A stretch of 64,000 bases of DNA from Micropterus salmoides (GCF_014851395.1 NW_024040041.1:13939742-14003741), one strand, 5' to 3'; numbered from the stretch's first letter, positions 1 through 11,439 are shown. The notes: generated from the sequence alone by a model not told the origin. Made by a program: numbers and translations.

Positions 1-1318
1 AAACTAAGCTAAAGTTACTAAAGACAGAAATCCTTAACTTCAGCTTGTTTGTAACAATTAGCTATTAGCCGAATCAGCGCTGTGCTTGTGTAAAACTACA
101 ACACAGCTGTGGTGGATGAGAAACTGAGCAGATTAAAATATCGGGCTCTACATGTTTATGCTAAACAGGTGTATTGATAAATGTTTTAATAACCTTCCAA
201 ACTGTCGCGATTTTATTTTTGTGTTGCTTTCTCTGTGCTGGAGTTATTTTAATAAACTTGATGGTTTTATCCAGTTTGTAATTAAATTTTTGACAAACTT
301 CATATTATAATATATGAATAATATTATATTCCACTCAAATCTGATGTTCATTAATAAATTTTGCTCATGGATAGTGGTTAGTAAATAATGATGCGTCTGC
401 ATCACTTTGTAAATACATTAATGTTTGTAAATTATGTGGAATCTAAAGGGAGTCATAATATGAGAGTGACAAACAATGTTGCAGATTCTTTCACAAAATC
501 AGTAGAAGGCAGTCAGTGTCAAGTTTCTAAAAGGAGACACTCAGATCTGCTGTTCTCATTGATCTTAACTGACACTTGAACTCTGGACTGAACTAAAGTT
601 TAACATGTACACTGGATACTGTGATAGTTGATACTTTTCTACCCTAAACAAAAGTCATGTGTTAACTTGATTCAGCACATTTTGAACTGAAAAGTATGGC
701 AGCATATTTATTGTTGTATAAAAAAAATTTTTATACAACAAACAACATCCCGACAACAATTAACCACATAGCATGATATCTGATTAAGACAGTTTTATTT
801 CTGACATAATCAGACACAGATAAATGTAAAATGTAGTTATAATCACAGAAAGTAACATATAAATGTGTGAACTACTTTAGGTTTTTCTAATATAAAAAAA
901 ATGTTTTTTGCATTTAGTCACACAGGTTTCAGTTCCTGAGCAGCTGTTTTCCTCCTGAAACGATGTCTTTGACATCTGCAAACGCTGAAATTATTCATCT
1001 TCGTCTTTTATGCAAACCTTCAAACCAGCAGCATCAAACTTAAGTTTTTATACCATCTACATGATCCCGGCTGCTGTCACTGTATTTGTATTTGCAACAA
1101 TATTATTTTAATGAATATGTTTTCCATTATCCATGATTCATGTTAATATTTCCATTAAGAATAGTTATAATGAAATAATGTACAATGAAATTAAAACATC
1201 ATATGTAAAGCAGAGGTGATTTCCAGGCATGTTTTCACTCTGCAGATATAATAACAGTCAACAGACTCTTCTATTGGCTCCAGTTAGACCAACATTGATG
1301 CTTCATGTGTTTGATTCT
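1..1318 (+). repeat. Duplicated cassette upstream of family B V gene (copy 1)
   Basis: This stretch recurs upstream of V08 (24058-24410 continued at 26577-27517) and V14 (41390-42708 continued at 54215-54351), with shorter relatives at 7040-7970 and 60060-62500. Shared landmarks are the segment near 388-600 (GATGCGTCTGCATCACTTTG and the run to TGACACTTGAAC) and the AATGAATATGTTTTCCATTA block near 1110. I see no gene here; small open frames such as the one at 388-579 recur only as part of the cassette. It marks segmental duplication of a V gene with its upstream DNA. Confidence 0.8.
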
Positions 1319-1359
1319 ATGCAAACTCAATGACCTTCCTTGTTACTCAGCTATAAAAA
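1319..1359 (+). promoter_or_regulatory. Family B VH promoter of V01
   Basis: Octamer-like ATGCAAAC at 1319-1326 and TATA-like TATAAAAA at 1352-1359 lie about 90 and 55 bp before the leader ATG at 1413. The same arrangement precedes V03, V08, V14 and V17. Confidence 0.8.
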
Positions 1360-1412
1360 CTTCCCATCAGGCTGTCAGTGGAGTTCACAGCACGTCACTT
1401 TCAACATAAACC

Positions 1413-1452
1413 ATGTTTTCTGTAGCTCTGCTGCTGCTGTTGGCAGCTGGAT
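1413..1452 (+). pseudogene. IGHV: V01: orphan family B VH leader exon
   Basis: The 40-nt leader exon begins ATGTTTTCTGTAGCTCTG and ends in phase 1 at a GTGAGT donor, as in V03, V08, V14 and V17. The intron starts with the usual CTCAGGATTTGTC and then runs into repetitive DNA at about 1485. No V exon, no FR sequence and no RSS follow before the next V gene. The promoter and leader look intact, so the unit may be transcribed, but it cannot make a V domain or rearrange. It is a product of truncation by insertion or deletion inside the leader intron. Confidence 0.85.
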
Positions 1453-1484
1453 GTGAGTCTCTCAGGATTTGTCACACACAGTGA

Positions 1485-2480
1485 CTTCAGACTCGACTTG
1501 AGACTCGTCCTCAAAAGACTTCAGACTCGACTCGGACTCCAGGGTTGGGACTCGTGAACAATGTTTATTTTTAGTAAACGTCTGATGAGCTCTCCGTTAT
1601 TCCCTCCCTCCATTACCTATAACCTGCCTACGTAACACGTATCATCTGCTGCCCGCGGCTGCACGTGAGAGAGGACAACAAACACCGGCAGCTACTCCGC
1701 CATTCATCATAAACTTTGGCTTTAAAACTTCATAATACAAGACCCAAACAAAGAAGCGCTGAACGCAAATAGGTTAGTAACCTGTGCTGAGTAAACATGT
1801 TTAGCTCAGCATTGGCCATCTAACGTTAGCTTGCTTCTTGCTTAAGCTACGACCTACGGGAGGTTTACTCCGACTGTCATTCTTTATGAAAAGATGAATG
1901 AGCGTTTGTTTACTTGCCAAACTTGTGGTGGTCGATAAACGTAATTATTTACGTCCTGCTGGCTGCCACCACCTTAATTATTGCCGAAAGAGGTTACAGG
2001 TTTCTTGTTGACCTTGTAACTTTACAGTTTTATTTAGTTATAACTTACACTGGGTTTGAGAGTCAACAGGGTTTGTTGACTTACAGTAGTTTATAAGCTT
2101 ATAATAAGTCATTAATTGTTGACACATTGTACATTAGGCTACATGGTTGTGCTCTGTAAAGTTAAAAAACAGGTTACCGGTTTATTGTTTATGCAATGTC
2201 ACAGTTTTATTAAGTCAACGTTACACTGGGTTTAAGAGTCTAGGGAGTGTGTTGACTTACAGTATTTAAGAAGCTGTCAATAATTGCATTGCACATTACA
2301 TGGTTGTGTTCTGTAAATGGTTACAGGTTACAGTTACAGAATTCCATATAGCCATGCAGTTTTAGTAGCAACCTGGATTGAACGCAGCAGGTGATACAGC
2401 ATTCGTAATAACCACGAGAGACTTGAGACTTGACTTGGACTCTAGCTCAAAGACTTGTGAGCATCTCTGATAGAGAACAC
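1485..2480. repeat. Repeat block replacing the V01 V exon
   Basis: The block is bounded by similar, directly oriented GACTTGAGACTTG-like segments (1485-1560 and 2423-2465), typical of dispersed fish DNA-transposon debris. Inside, 1990-2160 and 2170-2330 are diverged tandem copies of a roughly 160-bp unit (shared ACACTGGGTTT, TTGTTGACTTACAGTA and ACATGGTTGTG words). No coding potential is apparent and I cannot assign a superfamily. Confidence 0.5.
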
Positions 2481-3328
2481 TCAGGATCTCTCTGTAGGCA
2501 TTGTGTTCCAGTGTGGCTAGAGAGCAGGTATGTCTTGCAGAAGTTATGAGTCAAGGCTGACAATGTTTTTAACTTTTGTGAACATGTTTTAATTTGTTTT
2601 AATCACAGGTATTTTAAGCCACCTGTCGTCCAGACCTCGTCAGCTGAATAGCCTGTTGTGCTAAAGTTCACCACAGAGAAGGCAGTGGTGGTTGTTGATA
2701 ACCCTGAGGTAAAAAGATATTGTCTAGTAGAGCTATGCAAGTTTACTAGTTTGTGTGCCTTTTGATAACATGATTTACTTTGCAGTGGGCCTAAACGTCT
2801 GATCTGTAAACGAGGTGGAGTCAGAGCTGGGTTGACTATTTACTGCATTGTTTGAGGTAAAGATCATCTGTCAGGTATTTAGCAGGTATGTTTTTGTAAT
2901 TTTAGGGTTGTATAGCCACTGATGCTATTCGTGCTTGAATTTTTATGTCAATTCTTATTTTATTAGATTTGTTACAGGTGGATGGGCCCCTGTGAATGTG
3001 TTTGCCAACTAAGGTCTGCTAAGGGTGTGGCTGTCTTCCCTTTTTTTGGCTGTGTGATTTCCCTCAGCTTGTTAGCCATTTCTTCCCCTTTTTAGTGTTC
3101 TGCCAGACGGACAGGGTGGTGGATTGTGGGAACCCCTTTCCCCTTCACTGCATGTGGTGGTGTGTATGACAGCTGTGTGCGCATGCTTAACTTAGTTTTA
3201 TTGTGTGGCATTTGTGTGTATCTTGCTGTGTTTAGGTGGCTGCGCACCAGTGTGAGTGGTGGTGTCAAGGCACCTGGGTGGCCCACAGGTAACCTGTGAA
3301 CTCCCTCCCTGATCTTTTGCCTGTGCAT
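2481..3328. other. Unassigned stretch, no gene seen
   Basis: There is no V sequence, no convincing open frame and no recognised repeat. The 3000-3300 part is GT-rich. Confidence 0.4.
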
Positions 3329-3616
3329 TTAACACTAGAACCGATAATGGGTCAAATTTACCCACAGCTGTTTTTTGGTTGTATGTATCTTTGTTTCAAT
3401 ATAATATTCAAGTCCCCCAGTCTCTGGCTTTTCCTAAAAGTGTGTTATGTAGCACCCCCTGTTGTTAAGAAATGTCAAGATAAAGCCCGATTTTAAAAAT
3501 GGGCATTTATACCTTTAAGCGCCAGCAGGTACAATTTATAAAATAAAGTCATTTTAGCTCATGTCGTGCGTTTAGATAAACATTCTATGTTGCTATTGGC
3601 AACGCCTTTCCCACTA

Positions 3617-3619
3617 CAG

Positions 3620-3651
<32 letters not shown>

Positions 3652-3760
3652 ACAGTTTTATTTGTTTATTTATTTTTAATATATATATATTTTTAACACA
3701 CACACGCACACACAGCGTACTGTTTTATTTATTAATATTTTTATTTTTTTAACACACACA
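3617..3760. repeat. CA microsatellites
   Basis: A pure (CA)n run occupies about 3617-3648, with shorter CA runs near 3697-3712 and 3751-3763 separated by AT-rich DNA. Confidence 0.85.
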
Positions 3761-3839
3761 CATAATTACTGTTTTATTGATTTATTTTATTTTCATTATA
3801 AATATATTTAAATTTTTCAAACACAAACACACAGACGCT

Positions 3840-3970
3840 TTAATTACTTTACGCTTTAATTACTTGTCTAATGAAATGTATGGGGTTGATTGTTCCTACG
3901 TAGTTTGTATGATGCTTTGGCAATATTGTTGTTACACATTCATGCCAATAAAGCTAATTTGAATTTGAAA
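3840..3970 (+). mobile_element. LINE 3' tail-like fragment
   Basis: The fragment ends in CCAATAAAGCTAATTTGAATTTGAAAA, the AATAAA-plus-short-tandem tail style of L2/CR1-like LINEs in fish. No coding sequence is kept. Confidence 0.5.
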
Positions 3971-4939
3971 ATCTGTGTTGATTCTGCATCTGACGGCCAT
4001 TATCTGACAGTGATTCACTTGTATGAAGTAAACATGCATGAAAGCTGCTGCTTATAGCTTTTGTTTAGGCTACACGATCATCAAAACTAATGCTGCAGTG
4101 GTCTAGTTTTTCCCTGTGATAGAGGTGTGTTCTGCGGTCCCTTCAAGACAGCGTGCGGCTCCCTCCTGTGCTTTTTGACCGGCTATAATTTTTCCAGTGC
4201 TGTGTAATTAAAGGGTAAAAGTGATCATTATACATCTTTCCACTGGGTAAAAATTTACTATGAATTTTGGAGTTGATAATAATCGTTTCTTTCGAATAAA
4301 TAGCCTACTTTTATTTGGACTTTCAAACTTTTGTAGCTATGTGTTATTCTCTGGATGCCCGATGGAGTCCGAAAAAACAAGCAGAAAAGTAAGAACTAGC
4401 CGACATTGAGGCTATTATTATAGCCGCCTATAAAACACTACAACAGTCAGTCTTTTTTTGTAAATTGTATGCTGCATTTAAATTCAAGCTGTGTTTAGAA
4501 TATAACTAGGTTATAACATCTATGACGTCAAAAGAGCTGCCGCGTGTGAACGTGCCCTTCACAGATGCGCAGCGCAAGCGATCAACCTGCACGGTGAAGA
4601 CAATGAATAGAATAGAATAAACTTTCTGTCAATTCCTGAAATATGGGGATGGTGTTTATAGGAAATACACAGCCAATGTGCTAAATCTTTCCCAAAGTGT
4701 GTTGGAGCAACATGTAGCAGAAATAATCACAAAATCACTGCATTTTTATAGCGGGTAGATTTTACCCGCTATGGTGTTATAGGTATACAATGAACCCTGG
4801 CGGTGAACCCTCGGTTCAGTTTTGTCTATGTGGCGTCCTTGTCGTTGGATGTTGAGTGTTCTGCTTGCTTTGTTCCCAGTTTTTGGATTACCCTGAGTTC
4901 CTTGGATTTACTCTTTGTTGGATTTACCTTTGTTCTGCC

Positions 4940-5900
4940 AAGGCTTTCAAATGAGTTATAATTTAGTTTAGGTTTAGTAGGTTAGAGTCGAAGATAGCTG
5001 CAACTCCACCTCCTCGGCCTGTGCCTCGAGGAATGTGAGGATTAATATGACTGGGAGGGGGTGGATTCATTTAGGCTAACATATTCTCCATCACCCAGCC
5101 AGGTTTCAGTAAGACAATATAAATCAATATCATAATCCGATATTAATTTATTTACTAGCATTAGTGTTGTCTATACTGTAGTTTGTGTCTGATTTTATTT
5201 TATTATAATTTTATTATTGTGTTATGGTATTTCTGTACGAGTAAGCACATTGTGAGCAATGTACAATCCTGAGTCGAATTCCTTATATGTGTACACATAC
5301 CTGTCAATAAAGCGGATTCTGATTCTGATTTAGAAGAGAGAGATCTGATGTTTAAGAGTCCACATTTAATTCTCCGATTCTTTTGCACTTGTCAACATTA
5401 ATCTTAGTGACCCCTGATTGGCGTAACCGGGAGTCATTACCGCCGACATGAATAACAATCTTTCTGTATTTACGTTTATCCTTAGCCAGCAGTTTCAAAT
5501 AAGACTCATGTCGCCCGCTCTGGTCCCAGGGATGCACTTAACTATGGCTGCTGGCGTCACTAACTTCACGTTTCTCAAAATGGAGCTGCCAATGATCAGA
5601 GTTGGTTTCTCAGCGGGTGTATCGCTGAGTGGGGAAAATCTGTTAGAAACGGGAACAGGTTGGTGGTGACCCGTGGGCTTTGAATGCTTACGACTATTCA
5701 TTCTTCGGACAGTCACCCAGCCACCCCTTCCCGGCTGCTCGGGAGATGACGGGAGGCGGCTACCACAGGCTAACTCAGGTTACATGTCCAACTGGATAAT
5801 TTCTTTGTATTGCCTGGGTAATCATATTATCCATGTACTCAGGAGTTACAATTAATATTTAACAGTTTTCTTAATTTGTATAGGGTTGTAGGGGTTTTCT
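4940..5900 (-). mobile_element. L2/CR1-like LINE fragment (copy 1)
   Basis: On the minus strand, 5716-5352 encodes a degraded SGNH/GDSL-esterase-type ORF1: the block IIGSSILRN near 5610-5585, then IVIHVGGNDS near 5460-5430. ORF2 begins around 5370 with GLLNIRSLSSK. An esterase ORF1 followed by an endonuclease ORF2 is typical of the L2/CR1 group. The endonuclease part is cut at about 5330-5165 by a second insertion. This block together with V02 is duplicated at 55700-57345. Confidence 0.75.
5165..5330 (+). mobile_element. Short LINE/SINE tail inserted in the LINE copy
   Basis: This segment ends CAATAAAGCGGATTCTGATTCTG (GATTCT tandem tail) and is missing from the paralogous block at 55900-55945, where the flanks join directly. 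It therefore most likely arrived after the block duplicated. Confidence 0.6.
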
Positions 5901-6217
5901 TTTCCCTAATGTCATGAAAAAGGTATGACTTATGAACACTTTGTGAGAAAATTAACAGTATAACATGATGAACAACATTTTAGTGATATTTGCTGTTTTT
6001 CTTTTAAAATGTATTTGAGTGAAAAAACTGTTGTTATACAGACTTAATAAAAAAGCAACTAACTTATGTAATGTTTGTCCACCTATTGTGTAAATTATAG
6101 TGAAACATGAAACTCTTGGAGGAATCACTCATGTACAGTAAACACTGATTCTCCAGTTTCACCAAACAGTAACTGAGATCCAAGTCAAATCCAGTTCCTC
6201 CCTGTGAGGAGGAGTCA

Positions 6218-6225
6218 ATGCAAAA
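6218..6225 (+). promoter_or_regulatory. Family A octamer of V02
   Basis: ATGCAAAA sits within the conserved family A promoter (GAGGAGGAGTC before it, CTCAGATGTCTTCCACCTC after it), 80 bp before the ATG. It is one base from the ideal ATGCAAAT. Confidence 0.8.
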
Positions 6226-6297
6226 CTCAGATGTCTTCCACCTCTACTTATCTGACTGCAGAGAGGATGACAGAGAACAGTGGACACACAGTTTAAC

Positions 6298-6734
6298 ATG
6301 ATGGACTATAGGACAGGACTGCTGCTTTTAACTGTCTGCTGGGCAGGTGAAGATCTTCACTGATCTTGATCAAATTTTATTTGTGTCATCAGCTTATTTC
6401 ACTTGATGATTTTTTATCTTCTTGACAGGTGTTGATGGTCAGACTCTAACAGAATCTGAACCAGTGGTTAAAAGGCCTGGAGAATCCCACAGATTGACCT
6501 GTACAGCCTCTGGATTCACATTCAGCAGCTACAGCATGCACTGGGTCAGACAGGCTCCTGGAAAAGGACTGGAGTGGGTTGCTTATGTCAGATATGATAG
6601 TGCTTACATCTACTACTCTCAGTCAGTTCAAGGCCGGTTTACCATCTCCAGAGACAACAGCAGACAGCAGCTGTATCTGCAGATGAACAGTCTGAAGACT
6701 GAAGATTCTGCTGTTTATTATTGTGCTCGACACT
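6298..6734 (+). CDS. IGHV: V02: family A immunoglobulin heavy variable gene, open
   Basis: This is a complete germline VH segment. The leader exon (6298-6346, MMDYRTGLLLLTVCWA, phase 1) is a signal peptide; an 82-bp GT-AG intron follows; the V exon is 6429-6734. The V domain starts VDGQTLTESEP, has Cys23 in RLTCTASGF, Trp41 in HWVRQAPGKGLEW and Cys104 in AVYYCARH. CDR1 is about GFTFSSYS and CDR2 about VRYDSAYI. No stop or frameshift is seen. After rearrangement it would supply the variable domain of the heavy chain. The start is the first of two tandem ATGs; the second is equally possible. Confidence 0.95.
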
Positions 6735-6773
6735 CACAGTGACTGGAGTTGGTTGAGCAGCTGTACAAAAACC
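6735..6773 (+). other. 23-bp-spacer RSS of V02
   Basis: The heptamer CACAGTG is 6735-6741, the spacer 6742-6764 is exactly 23 bp, and the nonamer ACAAAAACC is 6765-6773. This is a consensus RSS. Confidence 0.95.
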
Positions 6774-7214
6774 TACAGTACTCCTCTTTAAGCTAGTAGA
6801 GCCTAAGAATTACATTTTTTATAGTATATAAATCATATTCTAAATGTTTTATTGTTATTATCTTTATTTTTTTGTATTTCGTATTTTACGATTTTTTTTT
6901 CAAAAACACAAAGTTGTGTAAAATGTTCCTGTGAAAAATTAGCTAATAATAAAAAACCCCAATAAAAATCACTTGTTCATAAAAGGCCAATGATAGCAAG
7001 TATAAACTACTACAAATACTAAACATTTCTTCTAAGACACAATAATGTCTGTAAATTATGTGGAATCTAAAGTGAGTCATAATATGAGAGTGAAAATAAC
7101 TTGTTGCAGTTTCTTTTATAAAATCACTAGAGGACAGTCAGTGTCAAGTTTCTCTCTCCTCTGTTTCTAAAAGGAGACACTCAGATCTGGTGTTCTCATT
7201 GATCTTAACTGACT

Positions 7215-7265
<51 letters not shown>

Positions 7266-7972
7266 CATGATATATGATTAAGATTTTTTTTTTCTGATGT
7301 AATCAGCTACATATAAAAGTCAAATGTAGTAATAATCACAAAAAGTAACTTACAAATATGTGAACTACTTTAGTTTTCATCAAAGATAAAATATTTAGTT
7401 TTTTGCCTCTGGAGGTGCCAAGTTTCTCTGTATGTCTGTGTCTTCAGATATCTGCAAACACTGAAAGCATTCATCATCATTATCATCAGGTCTTTTATGC
7501 AAACCTTCAAACCAGCAGCATCAGAAGTTTTTTTTTACTATTACTGTATTTCTGTTTGTAACAAATACAGTGAGTGAGCAAATAAATTACTAAATAAATG
7601 CTGCAATTACAAAAACACTGGTCTCAGAGGTTTGAAGTTAATCATGAATGTGATGTAGGAGGTGCTGACAGTAAATAAATGATCTGAGGAAAACAGATCG
7701 CATCATGTTTAAAGTGTCTTTTAATAATCTATAAACATGCTAGACACACTGTGCAAAGCTGATAATGAATATGTTTTCCATTACCCATAATTCATGGGAA
7801 TATTTACATTAACAAAAGCAATAATGAAATAATGTGCAATGAAATCAAAATATAATATTTAAAGCAGAGGTGATTTCCAGGCATGTTTTCCCTCTGCAGA
7901 TATAATAACAGTCAACAGACTCTTCTATTGGCTCCAGTTAGACCAACATTGATGCTTCATGTGTTTGATTCT
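6774..7972. other. Intergenic, cassette relative plus CA repeat
   Basis: 7040-7200 resembles the 420-560 part of the copy 1 cassette and 7640-7970 its promoter-proximal part. A (CA)n microsatellite fills about 7213-7264. No gene is seen. Confidence 0.7.
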
Positions 7973-8013
7973 ATGCAAACTCAGTGACCTTCCTTGTTAC
8001 TCAGCTATAAAAA
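7973..8013 (+). promoter_or_regulatory. Family B promoter of V03
   Basis: Octamer-like ATGCAAAC is at 7973-7980 and TATAAAAA at 8006-8013, before the leader at 8067. Confidence 0.8.
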
Positions 8014-8066
8014 CTTCCCATCAGGCTGTCAGTGGAGTTCACAGCACGTCACTTTCAACATAAACC

Positions 8067-8495
8067 ATGTTTTCTGTAGCTCTGCTGCTGCTGTTGGCAG
8101 CTGGATGTGAGTCTCTCTGGATTTGTCAAAGTCAGCTGTTCTTCTTTTGCAGTATAACTTGATCATTTGTTACAAAACATTTTCTTTTTTAACAGGTGTG
8201 AAGTGTGAACAGTTGACACAGCCAGCCTCTGTGACTGTGCAGCCAGGTCAACGTCTGACCATCACCTGTCAGGTCTCTTATTCCGTTAGCAGCTACTGGA
8301 CAGCTTGGATCAGACAGCCTGCAGGGAAAGGATTGGAGTGGATTGGAATTGGACGTGTTGGACAGACCACATATTACAAAGATTCACTAAAGAACAAGTT
8401 CAGTATCTCCTTAGACTCTTCCAGCAACAGAGTGACTCTAAACGGACAGAATGTGCAGCCTGAAGACACTGCTGTGTATTACTGTGCCAGAGATC
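8067..8495 (+). CDS. IGHV: V03: family B immunoglobulin heavy variable gene, open
   Basis: The leader exon is 8067-8106 (MFSVALLLLLAAG, phase 1) with a GTGAGT donor; the intron ends TTTTTTAACAG; the V exon is 8196-8495. The V domain begins VKCEQLTQPASVTVQPG, has Cys23 in LTITCQVSY, Trp41 in AWIRQPAGKGLEW and Cys104 in AVYYCARD. CDR1 is about YSVSSYW and CDR2 about GRVGQTT. There is an extra Cys four residues into the mature domain (VKCEQ), shared by all family B members. The frame is open from leader to RSS. Confidence 0.95.
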
Positions 8496-8534
8496 CACAG
8501 TGAAACACATTAACAGGAGAGTCATACAAAAAGT
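8496..8534 (+). other. 23-bp-spacer RSS of V03
   Basis: Heptamer CACAGTG 8496-8502, 23-bp spacer 8503-8525, nonamer ACAAAAAGT 8526-8534 (last two bases differ from ACAAAAACC). Confidence 0.93.
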
Positions 8535-9133
8535 ACTTCCTCTATTTACCAGCACCACTGGTGACATCCACTTGTCTCAGTATTACTTGTTTTTTTCCCG
8601 TCAGAATACTGATTGATTGACAGATTGAATGTTAAAGTTGCAACCTAGACAAATAAATAAAGCATTTTTTTGTTTGTCCTTTGAAGCAATGTTTCATACA
8701 ATGCTGTATTAGTGTGGTGAAACAGTTTCCTTGTGTCTTCTTAAGGAAATTTATTGATATCATGCATGTGATACAAAAATGTACATTTCAGTAAAATGTC
8801 AAGATACAATCTTCCACATGATTTGCAGATTGAACACCAACATCTTTCTGAAAACAATTTTCCTACACAAAATCCATTCCACAATCAAGTGTTCTTTTCC
8901 TGGTCCGTTATGTACATGACAAACCCTCAGCATGTTACCAGTATGTATTGCACTGTGCTAGAAGTTACGGAAAATGTAATAACAAAGTCCAATTAGAAAA
9001 ACCAGCAAGACCCCAGTAGCCTCCCAGTCCACAGTTGTCCATACTGTGACAAAGAGGTTATGAGTTCAACATTTTGATGACCATACACAGGAATAAGCTC
9101 ACCTTCCAGATCAGATCACCTTTAATACCAACC
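8535..9133. other. Downstream flank shared with V07
   Basis: This flank is paralogous to the region after V07 (19712-20134 continued at 22129-22300). No gene and no clear octamer for V04 is seen in it. Confidence 0.65.
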
Positions 9134-9547
9134 ATGTTCTCTGTAGCTCTGCTGCTGCTGCTGCTGCTGCTGCTGGAACCTGGGAGTCTCACTGAGGCAG
9201 AGACACTGACAAATTATTACACTGATTCACTGAATTCATTCAACATGTTTTCCTCCACAGGTGTGAAGTGTGAACAGTTGACACAGCCAGCCTCTGTGAC
9301 TGTGCAGCCGGGTCAACGTCTGACCATCACCTGTCAGGTCTCTTATTCTGTTAGTGGCTACTGGACAGCTTGGATCAGACAGCCTGCAGGGAAAGGACTG
9401 GAGTGGATTGGAATGAGAGTTGGCTCCAGCACACACTACAAAGATTCACTAAAGAACAAGTTCAGTATCGACTTAGACTCTTCCAGCAACAGAGTGACTC
9501 TAAATGGACAGAATGTGACACTGCTGTGTATTACTGTGCCAGAGATC
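9134..9547 (+). pseudogene. IGHV: V04: broken family B VH with destroyed splice donor
   Basis: The leader begins at 9134 (MFSVA followed by nine Leu codons). Where V09 has CCTGTGAGT, V04 has CCTGGGAGT, so the donor GT is lost. The intron-like sequence happens to stay open and in frame with the V exon (9261 on), so an unspliced read-through frame runs from the leader into VKCEQLTQPAS. Near 9517 a 10-bp deletion removes the CAGCCTGAAG that other family B genes have before ACACTGCTG, shifting the frame before Cys104. No octamer is visible upstream. It is probably not functional. Confidence 0.88.
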
Positions 9548-9586
9548 CACAATAACACAAAACAACAGTAGACCTGAACAAAAGTA
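9548..9586 (+). other. RSS of V04, weak
   Basis: Heptamer-position CACAATA 9548-9554, 23-bp spacer, nonamer-position ACAAAAGTA 9578-9586. Both elements deviate from consensus. Confidence 0.8.
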
Positions 9587-9589
9587 GTA

Positions 9590-10787
9590 TATTAGGGGCA
9601 GCTTTGCGTGCTTCCGCGAACCCCCAGTAACAAGCTGTTTCAAATGTATGAGCGATTATTTAGGCTACTCTTGTCGTTCTTCTCTTAAGGACAGCAATTG
9701 CAATAACCTGCCGCGTTGTCAGAAAGGAGAAAAAGAGCATTTATTTTATTGAAGTAACATGGTGACTTACATAGAAAGGAGAAAAAAAAAACTACTTAAA
9801 ACTGTCTCCTATTGTTAGGATAGTAGATTGGGTGACATCTATCTGTTTAAATCACATCCTAATGTTGGACACATAGCTGTCGCAGATAGAGAATGCAAAC
9901 ACAGGTTGCTTTTATGTTTCTACATTTTAGAAACCCCTGTGTTAATATTCTATGACGATTCAACTTTCTCAGTAACAAAGTGTTTCAAATGTGTGAGCGA
10001 TTTTCTTATATAGACTACTCTAGTCTTATTGATCAGGGATTTGTGCTCTTGTTTGACTCTTAACTTATAGATTGAGACCTTGTAAATCTTAAGGACAATG
10101 ATTGGAGCGGGTTGTTAGAGAGGAGAGAAAAAACACTCATTTTAGCCCTAATTACATTGCTACATTGCTGCAGCACCTATTCACCCTGTGCTGAATGCTT
10201 CGTTTTAGCGATGGAGTGATACATCTTGTCTCTAAATGATCTTTGTTGGGAGCTGCACATTCGCAGTTCTTAGTTAAGGACTACTAGCCAATCAGAAGCA
10301 GAGAAGGGCGGGTTAGCGAAAAGACGGTCAACAGCTTCGATTCAGCTGTAGGCTCTGCCTACCAGGTTGGCAATTTGGACTGGAGCAAGAGTTTCAGAGT
10401 GGCGAGTTATTAATCTGTAACAAAAGTATCTTTCATCCCTAAAGTTTTAACTGAGCTCTGTCTCTACATCACAGTAACAACTTCATGTCCTTTGACTGCT
10501 TGGAGGGTAGCTAGTGTTTGGAAGGGAGAGGAGAGGTGTGTGCTGCAGCTCAGTGTTTTCCCCCGGTGTTTCTGAGGGCGTGTCGGAGCAGTCGCTCACC
10601 CAGCATTATAACATGTATTTTCATTGCGACGTCACAAGAAAGGGAAATAAAGGCTGGACTACAAACGAGCCGTTTTCAGACAGTTCAGAGCAGAGTTTTC
10701 AGTGGGAGATGGGAACTGCCTTTGGGGTGGACTTTGGGCTTTTTCACTTTGCAAACCTAGTACATGCACAAAAAACATATATAACTC
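9590..10787. repeat. Repeat block with internal duplication
   Basis: 9630-9830 and 9960-10150 are diverged copies of one unit (AACAAAGTGTTTCAAATGTGT/GAGCGATT-type words, then AAGGACAATGATTG). Part of the unit recurs at 11230-11290, next to the BEL-type fragment, so some of this may be retroelement long terminal repeat. No gene is seen; the open frames at 10514-10792 have no recognisable product. Confidence 0.45.
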
Positions 10788-10791
10788 AATA

Positions 10792-10824
<33 letters not shown>

Positions 10825-10880
10825 CTTTATTTGTAGAGCACTTTTCAAAAACAAGTTACAAAGTGCTTTAACAAGTGTAA
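10788..10880. repeat. AAT microsatellite with repeat tail
   Basis: (AAT)n at about 10790-10823 is joined to TCTTTATTTGTAGAGCACTT and AAGTTACAAAGTGCTTTA, a common dispersed fish retroposon 3' end. Confidence 0.6.
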
Positions 10881-11439
10881 AGGACAGGGAAAAAGCCAAA
10901 AACCATAATACCACCTCTTTAATAGCTTACCTCAAAACAGTGTGCATGAGTGAAACTTACAACCTGTGTCATCCTCATAACGCAAACAATGTCTTTAAAC
11001 AATGCAGCAGTAGGTCTATTAAAAGATAAAACCTTTTATTTTTGTAAGGAATCCTATCTGTTTTACATATTTTGAGGGCCATCATGATGAATAGACTTAC
11101 TAAACTGCATAAACAACAGTTAAAGAAAAGGTGTAGGGATTATTGATACTGTGCTAAAGCACATTTCTTTACCTGAGTCTTTTTAAGACTCCAAGTTACA
11201 TAAATATCCCTCAGAAAGAGATGGCATACTCCGGTTGCTTTTACTGTTTCTACAATTAGAATCCACTGTGTTAACAAAAGGAGATTAAGAAACTGCCCAA
11301 GTGGTGTCACCAATGTAAGGGAGGATCTTGGGGGAGTGTGGGACTGCGTTGGTGGGAAAGAATAGGACGGGATCACAGCCAGATAGCTGTCGGATTAACA
11401 TGAAATGAAACATGAAAGCATGATTACGGATCTAGAACT

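Larger units (their letters stand above)
3329..4781. mobile_element. Possible piggyBac-like non-autonomous element
   Basis: The left edge reads TTAACACTAGAACCG (3329-3343) followed by GGGTCAAATTTACCC. The right edge, read on the minus strand from 4781, gives TATAACACCATAGCGGG followed by a similar A/T-rich GGGTA...TACCC palindrome. A TTAA-type boundary with related inverted ends suggests a piggyBac-type MITE. The right target TTAA is imperfect, so this is tentative. CA repeats (3617-3648) and a LINE-like tail lie inside. Confidence 0.4.

Noticed and set aside
7213..7264. CA repeat considered as a functional recombination element
   Set aside because: Simple microsatellite; similar runs occur at 3617 and 39761 without a consistent relation to V genes.
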